Assembly (NCBI RefSeq): GCF_037201915.1
Contig: NZ_CP147505.1
Location: forward strand, 1,922,001 to 1,986,000
Direction: 5' to 3'
Origin: Haloplanus sp. CK5-1
Lineage (GTDB): Archaea; Halobacteriota; Halobacteria; Halobacteriales; Haloferacaceae
Length of the DNA: 64,000 nucleotides
Position 1 is the stretch's first letter; every line of letters starts with the position of its first letter. The notes below the pieces were generated by a model. The model made no database searches. It had not been told where the DNA came from and was given only the letters and a program-made list of their open reading frames with translations. Of this stretch, positions 1-7,064 are shown one piece after another. Both the position numbers and the translations under genes were made by a program.

Positions 1-465
1 CATCAGACAGATTCTGTCGACCCCCTTCGTCTCGCGTTCGTCTGCGTGGAAAACGCGGGTCGAAGTCAGATCGCGACCGCCGTCGCCGAAACGCAACTTC
101 GGATTCAGGACCGGACGGACGTCGAGATCCGCAGCGGTGGAACGGACCCTGCTGGAGAGATCTATCCGACCGTCGTCGACGTGATGCGCGAGAAGGGCTA
201 CGATCTGTCGACTCGGACGCCGACACGGATCTCCCGTGAGACCTTGGGAGAGTGCGACGTCGTCGCCCTGATGGGGTGTTCGTTGTTGGTCGACGACCTC
301 CCGGCGGGCGTGGTCGTCCGTGACTGGGGGTTCATCGATCCGGCGGATGCCGATGTGGAGTCCGTCTGGGCGATCAGTACGGAGATCGAACAGCGCGTCA
401 TCGAACTGCTCGCTGACCTGCCGACTGAAGCGGAACGACGAACCAACACACACCAGCTACAATGA
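1..465 (+). CDS. Low-molecular-weight phosphatase / ArsC-like protein (5' truncated by window edge)
   Basis: The reading frame is open from base 1, so the true start lies upstream of the window. About 154 residues are visible. The phosphate-binding P-loop CX5R is seen as FVCVENAGRSQ near the visible N-terminus, and an Asp-Pro pair sits in the C-terminal half (FIDPAD), where the family carries its general acid. This fits the low-molecular-weight protein tyrosine phosphatase/arsenate reductase fold; whether the substrate is arsenate or a phosphoprotein cannot be told. It overlaps the next gene by 4 bp (ATGA), which suggests translational coupling to a close paralogue. A GTG at 46 is inside the P-loop and cannot be the true start. 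Confidence 0.8.
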   Translation, partial: HQTDSVDPLRLAFVCVENAGRSQIATAVAETQLRIQDRTDVEIRSGGTDPAGEIYPTVVDVMREKGYDLSTRTPTRISRETLGECDVVALMGCSLLVDDLPAGVVVRDWGFIDPADADVESVWAISTEIEQRVIELLADLPTEAERRTNTHQLQ

Positions 466-917
466 CTGAACACAGCGACACCGATCCGATTCGAATCGCT
501 TTCATGTGCGTCCAGAACGCTGGCCGCTCCCAGATGTCGACGGCCTTTGCGGAGCGCGAACGGGAGCGACGCGGACTTGAGGACCGCATCGAAATCCTCA
601 CCGGGGGGACCCATCCAGCCGACCACGTACACGACGAGGTCGTTGAGATAATGGACGAAGCGGGATTCGATCTCTCCGACCGAACACCACGAGAGATCAC
701 GCTGGACGAGCTCCAGTCCTGCGACTACGTCGCCACGATGGGGTGTTCGACGCTCGACGTCGGTGATGTCGGCGAGGACGTCGATATCCGAGATTGGGCA
801 CTCGACGACCCGGACGGTCAGGATCCCGATCGAGTGCGCGAAATCCGCGACGAAATCGAGCGTCGGGTTAGTAGTCTGTTCGAGGAAATCGAAGACGCCG
901 AGATTTCATCACCATAG
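462..917 (+). CDS. Low-molecular-weight phosphatase / ArsC-like protein, second tandem copy
   Basis: This 151-residue protein carries an intact CX5R P-loop (FMCVQNAGRSQ, residues about 14-24) and a C-terminal Asp-Asp-Pro (WALDDPDG) in the general-acid position. It is a clear paralogue of the preceding gene, with shared motifs such as GGT(D/H)PA, the D-L-S-(T/D)-R-TP segment and MGCS. The start ATG overlaps the upstream stop as ATGA, so the two are almost certainly one transcript. The family includes thioredoxin-coupled arsenate reductases and protein tyrosine phosphatases. No arsenic transporter or ArsR-type gene is adjacent in the window, so an arsenic role is only a possibility. Confidence 0.8.
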   Translation: MTEHSDTDPIRIAFMCVQNAGRSQMSTAFAERERERRGLEDRIEILTGGTHPADHVHDEVVEIMDEAGFDLSDRTPREITLDELQSCDYVATMGCSTLDVGDVGEDVDIRDWALDDPDGQDPDRVREIRDEIERRVSSLFEEIEDAEISSP

Positions 918-1076
918 AAGGAACACGCGAGGGCCCATAGAAGTTGAGGCCGCACCTCTCAATGCATAAGATTGGATTCGACGGTTGAACGCCAATCGTT
1001 TTCCCCGCTACCCTCTTCGGTTGAATTGTATCGATCGCCGAGTACGTCGCACCGGCTATGTGTACAGATAGAACGT

Positions 1077-1364
1077 ATGCCACTCGCTCAACTCCTCGAA
1101 CAATATGTCAGTCTGGGCATCTTCGTCCTCGCTGCAGGCATGAGTGTACTCAGCTTCCTCGCATGGCGGCGGGAACGTGATCGTCGTATGTGGATCGTTA
1201 CGCTCGGGTACGCGATGTTCGCCGTCTACGGACTTATCGTGTTTCTCGAGTACCCGCTGCTCCCGTACTTCCCGTACGCTACGCTGGAATTACTCGAACA
1301 CGGGAGTGCAATCCTGATCCTCGGTGGCCTCCTGGCGTTTTTCATCGCTTTGACGCGAAACTGA
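1077..1364 (+). CDS. Small membrane protein, uncharacterised
   Basis: This 95-residue protein has three hydrophobic segments (about residues 10-27, 37-58 and 72-92) separated by short charged loops (RRERDRR). I chose the ATG at 1077 because the longer open frame upstream is polar and unlike the membrane body. It ends 3 bp before the winged-helix regulator, so the two are probably co-transcribed. Small multi-spanning proteins paired with winged-helix regulators are common in haloarchaea and are often thought to be sensing pairs. I recognise no defined family and assign no function. Confidence 0.65.
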   Translation: MPLAQLLEQYVSLGIFVLAAGMSVLSFLAWRRERDRRMWIVTLGYAMFAVYGLIVFLEYPLLPYFPYATLELLEHGSAILILGGLLAFFIALTRN

Positions 1365-1367
1365 GCA

Positions 1368-1889
1368 ATGTCGGACCCGGATCTCGAATTGGCCTCTCGG
1401 CGGGAAATCTACCAGCGGATAGCCGATAAGCCCGGGATTCACTTTCGTGCGCTCCTTGACGACCTTGAGTACGCACAGGGGACGCTCCAGTACCAGCTCG
1501 GGTGGCTCGCCGACGAGACCCTTATCGATGTCTCGGACGACGGCAAGTACACGCGGTACTATCCGGCCGCCGAGTTCGACGAAGCCGATCGGACAGTGAT
1601 GAACGCGTTGCGCCGGGAATACAGTCGTCGCATCCTCGCACATCTTCTCACGGACGGTCCGCTCTCGACGACCGAGCTCAGCGACCGCTTGGACAAGGCG
1701 CAATCGACGGTCTCGTGGCATCTATCAAAGCTCGCCGAAGTCGAACTCGTGACGAAAGAGCGCGACGGCCGAAGTGTCGTCTACGAGGTCAGCGATCCCG
1801 ACCGCGTCAAGTACCTCTACACGGTTCACCGTCGCTCGTTCACAGACAAAGTCGTCGACCGTATCATAGGCCTCTGGGACAGCTACTAA
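1368..1889 (+). CDS. Winged-helix transcriptional regulator with two wHTH domains
   Basis: This 173-residue protein has two tandem winged-helix units. The first spans about residues 10-65 (REIYQRIADKPGIHFRALL, then a YQLGWLADETLI recognition region). The second spans about 85-150 (RRILAHLLTDGPLSTTELSD, then STVSWHLSKLAE). This layout is typical of haloarchaeal MarR/ArsR-like regulators. It follows a small membrane protein at a 3-bp gap. Its TAA stop interlocks by 4 bp with the TAG stop of the convergent cytochrome gene. Target genes are unknown; the adjacent membrane gene or the convergent redox operon are the obvious candidates. Confidence 0.8.
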   Translation: MSDPDLELASRREIYQRIADKPGIHFRALLDDLEYAQGTLQYQLGWLADETLIDVSDDGKYTRYYPAAEFDEADRTVMNALRREYSRRILAHLLTDGPLSTTELSDRLDKAQSTVSWHLSKLAEVELVTKERDGRSVVYEVSDPDRVKYLYTVHRRSFTDKVVDRIIGLWDSY

Positions 1890-2428
1890 CCCGGGGTCGT
1901 GTTCGACGGAATCCCTCGAAGCATCAACAGACGCAACAGGAGCACGTACACGAGAAACGCCACTGAGGGTCCCAGCAGAGGACGGATGAGTCCCGTCAGA
2001 TCAGTCCCGATTGCGGCCGCGTGAATTGTCCCGAAGGCGAACCCAGCATATGCGAATGAGTGGACGACGCGTGGACCCCAGGGGTGATGGAAGCGTTTTG
2101 GGTCAGTAAAGCCAAGCACCGCGACGACGAGCATGAGCAGTGCCCCCGCACCTACGGTGACGCCGCCGAGAAAGTACTGCATCGAGTATGCCGGCGCTGG
2201 AACCTGTCCGGTGACGACGAACCACGCATCAAGTACACCGAGTCCCGCGTGTAGCAACGTGACGATCATCGCGAACACGGAGGATTCGATATGGATTCGT
2301 TGAGCGGCCTCGTGGAGCATTCCAAACGACTCCGTGTTGTAGAGGATACCCGTGAGAACTGCCAGATACAACGTCGGATACGCCACGAGTGCGGCACCTC
2401 GGTCGAGGAGCCAGACGAGCTGTGACAT
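1886..2428 (-). CDS. Diheme b-type membrane cytochrome-like protein (last gene of ApbE operon)
   Basis: This 180-residue integral membrane protein has about five hydrophobic segments. Two helices each carry a pair of histidines at heme-stacking spacing: RIHIESS to TLLHAG (14 residues apart) and VVHSFAY to GTIHAAA (13 apart). Such paired histidines are the signature of four-helix-bundle diheme b cytochromes of the cytochrome b561/ferric-reductase-like type. The start ATG at 2428 overlaps the stop of the preceding small gene as ATGA, which also rules out the longer upstream frame. As the terminal gene of an operon with ApbE, it probably moves electrons across the membrane. The electron donor and acceptor are not identified. 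Confidence 0.7.
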   Translation of the reverse strand: MSQLVWLLDRGAALVAYPTLYLAVLTGILYNTESFGMLHEAAQRIHIESSVFAMIVTLLHAGLGVLDAWFVVTGQVPAPAYSMQYFLGGVTVGAGALLMLVVAVLGFTDPKRFHHPWGPRVVHSFAYAGFAFGTIHAAAIGTDLTGLIRPLLGPSVAFLVYVLLLRLLMLRGIPSNTTPG

Positions 2429-2715
2429 CACGATGCCCCCGTCGTTTCGACGACATCGGGACAGCCGTCCGCGTCCTGGAACCCGTTTTTCGTTTCCGGT
2501 CGTGTCGGACACTCGTCGGCGGAGTCGTTGATGCCGTCACCATCGTAATCGGCTGGGGCCTGTTGCGTCGAAACGGTCTGGTCGGCGAGGTCGCTTTGTT
2601 TTTGTTCGGCCGCTTGTGCGGTACGCACGTCTCCGATCTGCCAAAGAGTAGGGACAGCCACCACTAAGACGACCATCGCCACGACGGTGATTCGTTGCTT
2701 ATGCGTCCAGGACAT
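2428..2715 (-). CDS. Membrane-anchored thrombospondin type-3-like (Ca-binding) small protein
   Basis: This protein of about 95 residues has an N-terminal hydrophobic anchor (VVAMVVLVVAVPTLW), a short linker and a C-terminal acidic repeat, DYDGDGINDSADECPTRPE followed by a second half-repeat ending DADGCPDV. The DxDGDGxxDxxDxCP pattern is the thrombospondin type-3/OmpA-associated calcium-binding motif, with two cysteines. It should be exported and tethered. I favour the ATG at 2715 over the one at 2730, as it leaves a shorter overlap with apbE. It is translationally coupled to the downstream cytochrome gene (ATGA). In this operon it may be a structural or metal-binding partner of the redox proteins. 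Confidence 0.65.
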   Translation of the reverse strand: MSWTHKQRITVVAMVVLVVAVPTLWQIGDVRTAQAAEQKQSDLADQTVSTQQAPADYDGDGINDSADECPTRPETKNGFQDADGCPDVVETTGAS

Positions 2716-3577
2716 GTGTCTCAAAGCCATCTGTCGTATGAAAGATGCCGTCGTGGATGATGACTGCCTCCAGATCCTCCCACTCCGATGCTAATTCGCG
2801 TGCCTTAGCAAGTGGGAGTGCCGCGAGGGTCGTCGCCAGGGCGTCCGCTTCCATACAGTCTCGGCGCGCCACGACGGTGACCGATTCATGTCGAGAGCCG
2901 AGCGATTCGGTGGTCGGGTCGTAGACGTGGTCAGCACCGTTTCGCGACCGTCGGTATCCGCCGGATGTTGCGACGTACCAGTCCGTGTCGAGGACCTTCA
3001 GCGGTGTGTCGTCACCGTACGGGCTCTCGATGGCGACCGGTCCAGTCGGTGGAGACATATCCCCACCACCACTGACGAACCCACGTCGGCCGAGTCCCGT
3101 AAGCGTCTCGGCGGTTCGATCCACGATGTATCCCTTGGCGAGGCCATTGAGGTCAAGTTCGACGTCGGTGGTGACGCGGGACCCACTGACTCGGACGGTT
3201 CCGGTATCGAAACTTGTTGCTGGTATTTCACTGTCACCGCGCAGGAAGGCTTTGAGATCCTGTTCGACGCGGCCCTGATGGATATCAAACACCCCGTCGG
3301 TCCGGTCGTTGTATTCGAGCCCACGGCGGACGATACGGGCGACGTGTTCGTTCTTGACCTCCCCTTCACGATTGAGCTGGCTGACGGCACTCGCCGCATC
3401 GAAGGCATTCAGTTGCGCTTCGAGTGACTCAACTGTTTCTCGAGCCGCAGTCACCGCAGCGTCGGCCCGGACACCCGCCGCTTGGATCCGAAACGTTGTA
3501 TCACAACACTCGAAGTTGCAGCGGGTGTTCCCGAGTCGTTCGTAGACCGATGCGATTGATTCGATCATCTCGCTCAC
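2699..3577 (-). CDS. apbE: ApbE-family FAD:protein FMN transferase
   Basis: This 292-residue protein has the ApbE hallmarks: an AFDAASAVSQLN segment near residue 58, DLNGLAKGYIVD (the D-L-x-G-x-A-K-G flavin/metal site), SGGGDMS, and HVYDPTTE (the HxxDPxT site). The family transfers FMN from FAD to threonines of extracytoplasmic FMN-binding proteins, or binds flavin itself. I see no signal peptide, and no neighbouring protein contains the usual (S/T)GA(S/T) acceptor motif, so the acceptor is unknown. The gene overlaps the upstream acidic-repeat gene (ATGA) and the downstream small gene, so all four minus-strand genes form one tightly coupled operon. Confidence 0.8.
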   Translation of the reverse strand: MSEMIESIASVYERLGNTRCNFECCDTTFRIQAAGVRADAAVTAARETVESLEAQLNAFDAASAVSQLNREGEVKNEHVARIVRRGLEYNDRTDGVFDIHQGRVEQDLKAFLRGDSEIPATSFDTGTVRVSGSRVTTDVELDLNGLAKGYIVDRTAETLTGLGRRGFVSGGGDMSPPTGPVAIESPYGDDTPLKVLDTDWYVATSGGYRRSRNGADHVYDPTTESLGSRHESVTVVARRDCMEADALATTLAALPLAKARELASEWEDLEAVIIHDGIFHTTDGFETHVLDA

Positions 3578-4005
3578 TCGTGTTCTTCGTGTTCTTCATA
3601 CTCTTCGTTCTCTTCGTGTTCTTCATACTCTTCGTTCTCTTCGTGTTCTTCATACTCTTCGTCTTCCTCTTCGTTCTCTTCGTGTTCTTCATACTCTTCG
3701 TCTTCCTCTTCGTTCTCTTCGTGTTCTTCATACTCTTCGTCTTCCTCTTCGTTCTCTTCGTGTTCTTCATCTTCGTAGCCAGACTGAGTCTGAACTTCAG
3801 GGGTGAAGTTTTGGTTTGGCGTCGGAGCATCGGCAGCGACCTGTTGTGATGCATCCGATGCGGTTGCGCTGGCTGAGGAAGTCTGGTCGCCACTCCGGGC
3901 GAGGCCATCACCGGGCATAGCAAGGGCACCGGCGATGCAAGCCGTGAGGAGCGCACCGACGAGCGTGAAGGCGACGAGCTTGTTATTTGAGATCGGGATA
4001 CGCAT
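3574..4005 (-). CDS. Exported glutamate-rich tandem-repeat protein
   Basis: This protein of about 143 residues has an N-terminal export signal (hydrophobic LVAFTLVGALLTACIAGALA, with a possible lipobox-like cysteine), a Ser/Ala/Thr-rich linker, and a C-terminal half that is almost only Glu with Asp, Asn, His and Tyr in repeats of EHEENEEEDEEYE (three 13-residue units), then shorter EHEENEEYE units. I prefer the ATG at 4005; a GTG at 4017 is also open. The tail is predicted to be disordered and strongly anionic, with regular His and Tyr, and could bind cations or iron outside the cell. It is the first gene of the ApbE/diheme cytochrome operon. No family was recognised. Confidence 0.65.
   Translation of the reverse strand: MRIPISNNKLVAFTLVGALLTACIAGALAMPGDGLARSGDQTSSASATASDASQQVAADAPTPNQNFTPEVQTQSGYEDEEHEENEEEDEEYEEHEENEEEDEEYEEHEENEEEDEEYEEHEENEEYEEHEENEEYEEHEEHE
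3578..3774 (-). repeat. In-frame coding tandem repeats (39-bp and 27-bp units)
   Basis: Pyrimidine-rich on the plus strand, this stretch is a direct tandem array inside the acidic-repeat gene. It has three units of 39 bp (13 codons), then two of 27 bp (9 codons) and a partial unit. The 27-bp unit equals the 39-bp unit minus four codons, so the array probably grows and shrinks by slippage in multiples of three. Confidence 0.85.
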
Positions 4006-4356
4006 AATCAGCTGCACCCCGTGTTAGAATTGCTATCTTCGACGTGTCGGTCGTTGCGTTCTGCCATTGCAAATAGGGGATGGAGACTGTCTCATTAAGC
4101 CGTTCGCGTCCAACCTTCGAATCTTCGTACAGCTATCGAATCGATTCCGAGCGTGAGGTGAGTAGTTAAATATATTTGAAAGCTTCCCACGTTCTACCTA
4201 TCCAGATCTTGTCAGTACTCGCGTGCAAGATATAGAGCGCGTGTCGGTCACCCCAACTACTGCGAGTTCCACTTGGGCGGAAGGCACCAGCACCAGCAGC
4301 CAGTAATGACGGATAGAACACATAAAGTTTAATTCTCACATATAGAATGCCGTATT
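4006..4356. other. Intergenic region between divergent genes, no gene seen
   Basis: This stretch of about 350 bp separates the minus-strand ApbE operon from the plus-strand nuclease-like gene. I see no credible ORF or RNA gene. It contains an AT-rich patch near 4165-4180 (TTAAATATATTTGAAA) and a TATA-like GTTTAAT near 4327. Promoters for both directions are expected here. Confidence 0.6.
4327..4333 (+). promoter_or_regulatory. TATA-like element for the 4357 gene
   Basis: GTTTAAT lies about 27 bp upstream of the ATG at 4357, the spacing expected for a leaderless haloarchaeal transcript. No ribosome-binding site precedes the ATG, which agrees with leaderless initiation. Confidence 0.45.
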
Positions 4357-5544
4357 ATGGGTGCTACGTCTGAAATTTTTCGACATATTGATAATGAAGA
4401 GTCGTTCAACGATTTTTTCGCTGGTCTTGTTTCGACAGCCCTTGATAATGGTCCCACCGTGCTGAATGAGATCCACGAGGGGTTTCAATTCAGTAGCCAA
4501 GCAGCTGTTGTTGGTACACAGCGAAATGGTTATGGAAACCACATATCTGCGAATGAATCTAACAGAACCCTGGATTGGGTCATTGAAGACGACGAGCTTT
4601 TGATCGGGTACGAATCGAAACGCGGCAAAGATGTCCCGAAAGACTCACAATTGCGTGAGGAACTCCGGAAGCTAAACGCGAACAGCAATACGGGGCAACA
4701 ACCAGTTTTGTTCGTATTCACCGACCACATGACCGAGCCACGGCTTCTGGACGACGACTCAATTCGGTGGCTCAGTTGGTACGATGTGGCGGACCGGATT
4801 TTGACTATTAACACAGACGATCCTGCAATCAAATTACTCCAAACAATGTTCGAAGAAACTGACTACGATGGGTTTAGCGGCTTCACTACGTTTGAACAAT
4901 CACCACAATGGCTCGTCCGCCATGACACCGAATTTGTCAACATGGCGTTCGAACTCGACAGACACTTGGACGGAGTAAAGCTCTATACAGCGCAAGGTTC
5001 CGTTGATGCTGATGCCTATACCTCACGAAGTATCGATCTGCTTCGCAGGAAAGATTACATCAGTGCTAATCATGCCTATCTAACTGCGCATTATCACCCG
5101 ACCGGTTTGGCACAGGCTGTGCAAAATAACTATCGTATAAGTGTCCTTGTCCCAGCTATGAGCAATGATATATTTCTCTGTTTAGACATGAACGGTAGGA
5201 AGAATAATGAGGTGCAGGAATTTGTCAAAGAGAATTCCCAACAACTCATCACACTGGTTAATAATTATGATTTAACAGTCAAAACATCTTATAATAGTTT
5301 CAATAATCCCGACCATGAGTTGTTGGAGTACGATAGTGAAGATGAGTTAGAAATGATTTTCCAAAAGAAATGTGGAGAAAGCAATTGGAAGCGGCTCCTA
5401 TTTGGGTGGGACATTGCAGCTAAGCAACCGCCGAAAGAGATTGTTCGAGAATGTGTGTCTCGAATTCACGAACTTAATGACGTGTTTTTCGAGTCCTCAG
5501 ACTATTTTGATAGCAATCAACTGCCAGTTTCAAAACCTGAGTGA
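4357..5544 (+). CDS. Lower-G+C protein with PD-(D/E)XK nuclease-like motif, uncharacterised
   Basis: This 395-residue protein has base composition clearly lower in G+C than its neighbours, suggesting recent transfer. Residues about 70-95 read TLDWVIEDDELLIGYESKRG, a D...(E)xK arrangement after a beta-hairpin, as in PD-(D/E)XK restriction-endonuclease-like folds. Downstream helices could complete such a fold, and the C-terminal 200 residues are unfamiliar. Upstream is a TATA-like box and downstream begins an ISH3 element. The setting (isolated, compositionally odd, next to IS elements) is typical of solitary defence or mobile-element cargo genes. I do not recognise the family; a nuclease role is inference from the motif. 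Confidence 0.6.
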   Translation: MGATSEIFRHIDNEESFNDFFAGLVSTALDNGPTVLNEIHEGFQFSSQAAVVGTQRNGYGNHISANESNRTLDWVIEDDELLIGYESKRGKDVPKDSQLREELRKLNANSNTGQQPVLFVFTDHMTEPRLLDDDSIRWLSWYDVADRILTINTDDPAIKLLQTMFEETDYDGFSGFTTFEQSPQWLVRHDTEFVNMAFELDRHLDGVKLYTAQGSVDADAYTSRSIDLLRRKDYISANHAYLTAHYHPTGLAQAVQNNYRISVLVPAMSNDIFLCLDMNGRKNNEVQEFVKENSQQLITLVNNYDLTVKTSYNSFNNPDHELLEYDSEDELEMIFQKKCGESNWKRLLFGWDIAAKQPPKEIVRECVSRIHELNDVFFESSDYFDSNQLPVSKPE

Positions 5545-5662
5545 CACAGACCTACGTGAGTAACCGATTCAGAGGTCATCAGGCGAAACAAACGAGAGGT
5601 CAGTGCTGACTTCATCCTCTATATCTTGCACTGCTCTCTGTAATCATTTCCATACCAATACT

Positions 5663-5678
5663 CAGTACCTCACAAAGC
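5663..5678. repeat. ISH3 element left terminal inverted repeat
   Basis: CAGTACCTCACAAAGC is identical to the reverse complement of 7049-7064. It is preceded by the target duplication ATACT. Confidence 0.9.
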
Positions 5679-5703
5679 CGGTTAGTTAGAACGTCTGCTT
5701 GCT

Positions 5704-6879
5704 GTGAATGTGACCAAACACCAGCAGCAAGCAGACAGTAAACTCCACGAAGACCAGATCCTTAACTTCCTCGTCAACCGGCTTGACGAGGAAGTTTCTC
5801 TGAACCTCGCCAACAACGCTGAAATCGGTACAGAGGACATCCATGAGGTCCTCGTCGGCGCAACCGCCGACGGGACCTCGATCTCGACGCTGTGTAACTC
5901 TAGTGAGGACTCGCCATCGGCGAACACGGTCCTCTACCACCTCCGGACGAAGTTCGAGCCGGAACGGCTCGAACGAGTCGCTAACACGCTCCTTCGACGA
6001 GACATCGTCGAACTACTCCCCGAGCAGGTGGAGGTCTGCGCAGACCTCCACCTGCGGCCCTACTACGGTGATGAAGACGACACGGAGAACCTCTATCACT
6101 CGGAAGCCAAGCGTGGAACCACCGCGTTCCACGCCTATGCCACGCTCTACGCGCGTGTAAAGAACAAACGCTACACGCTGGCGGTGCGCCGTCTGGAAGA
6201 CGGCGACACCGCCAGCAGCGTCCTCGCTGAGTTCTTCGGTGTCCTTGACGGCCTTGACACCGGGGTCAAGGCCGTCTATCTTGATCGCGGATTCTACGAC
6301 AGCAAGTGCCTCACGCTGCTTCAAGCGCATAACTACGCGTACGTGATCCCGATCATCCGGTGGGGGAAGACGATTCAGCAAGAGCTCTCGGAAGGGTGGA
6401 GTCGTGTCATTCAGCATGATCTGACAGGGAAACTCGACGGTCACAGCTGGACCGTCAATTTTCCCGTCTACATCGATTGCACGTACCTGAACGGGAAGTA
6501 CGACGACCACGGTGTGGCGCGTCACGGCTACGCCGCTGACGCGCCGTTCATCGAGACACCACGCGACGCTCGATACCACTATGCGAAACGGTTCGGTATC
6601 GAGTCGAGCTATCGGTTGTCCGAGCAAGCGATAGCGACGACAACGACACGAGACGCGACGGTGAGACTGCTGTACGTCGTGGTGAGTCTGCTGCTACAGA
6701 ACGCGTGGCGGTATCTCCACTATGAATACGTGGCGACGCCCCGCCGTGGCGGGCGTCGCCTCTGGTGGTGGCCGTACAAGGAATTCGTCAATATGGTTCG
6801 ACGGGCTGCGTGGACGGCCCTCGCGGTGCGTCGGGCCGTCCCCGCGAATCGACCACCAGACGACCGGTTCCACCGCTAA
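5704..6879 (+). CDS. ISH3-family DDE transposase
   Basis: This intact 391-residue transposase starts at a GTG. Candidate catalytic residues are Asp in VCADLHLR (about residue 113), Asp in VYLDRGFYDSK (about 198) and Glu in FGIESSYR (about 300), giving the DDE triad. The length is normal for the ISH3 family. The C-terminal segment is rich in Arg and Trp (GGRRLWWWPYKEF). Since the inverted repeats and target duplication are also intact, the element is probably competent to move. A perfect 30-bp palindrome lies within the coding sequence around the first catalytic Asp. Confidence 0.9.
   Translation: MNVTKHQQQADSKLHEDQILNFLVNRLDEEVSLNLANNAEIGTEDIHEVLVGATADGTSISTLCNSSEDSPSANTVLYHLRTKFEPERLERVANTLLRRDIVELLPEQVEVCADLHLRPYYGDEDDTENLYHSEAKRGTTAFHAYATLYARVKNKRYTLAVRRLEDGDTASSVLAEFFGVLDGLDTGVKAVYLDRGFYDSKCLTLLQAHNYAYVIPIIRWGKTIQQELSEGWSRVIQHDLTGKLDGHSWTVNFPVYIDCTYLNGKYDDHGVARHGYAADAPFIETPRDARYHYAKRFGIESSYRLSEQAIATTTTRDATVRLLYVVVSLLLQNAWRYLHYEYVATPRRGGRRLWWWPYKEFVNMVRRAAWTALAVRRAVPANRPPDDRFHR
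6025..6054. repeat. Perfect 30-bp palindrome inside the ISH3 transposase gene
   Basis: Each arm is 15 bp (CAGGTGGAGGTCTGC and its exact complement) with no loop. It encodes QVEVCADLHL, including the first catalytic Asp. It could form a strong mRNA hairpin or cruciform. Confidence 0.9.
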
Positions 6880-7048
6880 CCGCCGACCGAGCAAGTCAGC
6901 AGAGTGAGTGGCGACGCTGTCGCGTCGGCGGCTGACCGCCGCCGACAGCGACAGCTCTCCTTCGATCCGCCCGTAATTCTCTCGTCGAGACCGTCAGTAC
7001 AACTGCTCCGACACAGAACTTAGGCCGCAGAAACAGCTAGCTGTGGAT

Positions 7049-7064
7049 GCTTTGTGAGGTACTG
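7049..7064. repeat. ISH3 element right terminal inverted repeat
   Basis: GCTTTGTGAGGTACTG is the exact complement of the left end. It is followed by the second copy of ATACT at 7065-7069. Confidence 0.9.

Larger units (their letters stand above)
5663..7064 (+). mobile_element. Complete ISH3-family insertion sequence with 5-bp target duplication
   Basis: The element is bounded by perfect 16-bp inverted repeats, CAGTACCTCACAAAGC at 5663-5678 and its reverse complement at 7049-7064. It is flanked by the direct repeat ATACT at 5658-5662 and 7065-7069. The length of 1402 bp, the 5-bp target duplication and the single transposase of about 390 residues match the ISH3 family. The matching target duplication shows insertion as a unit and suggests no later rearrangement through this copy. 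Confidence 0.9.

Noticed and set aside
1-917. Arsenic-resistance operon
   Set aside because: The two P-loop proteins could be ArsC-like, but no ArsR-type, ArsA, ArsB/Acr3 or ArsM gene is present in the window, so only the phosphatase-like family call is supported.
3578-3774. Regular repeats that could suggest a CRISPR array
   Set aside because: The units are contiguous with no unique spacers and lie in frame inside a coding gene; no cas genes are nearby.
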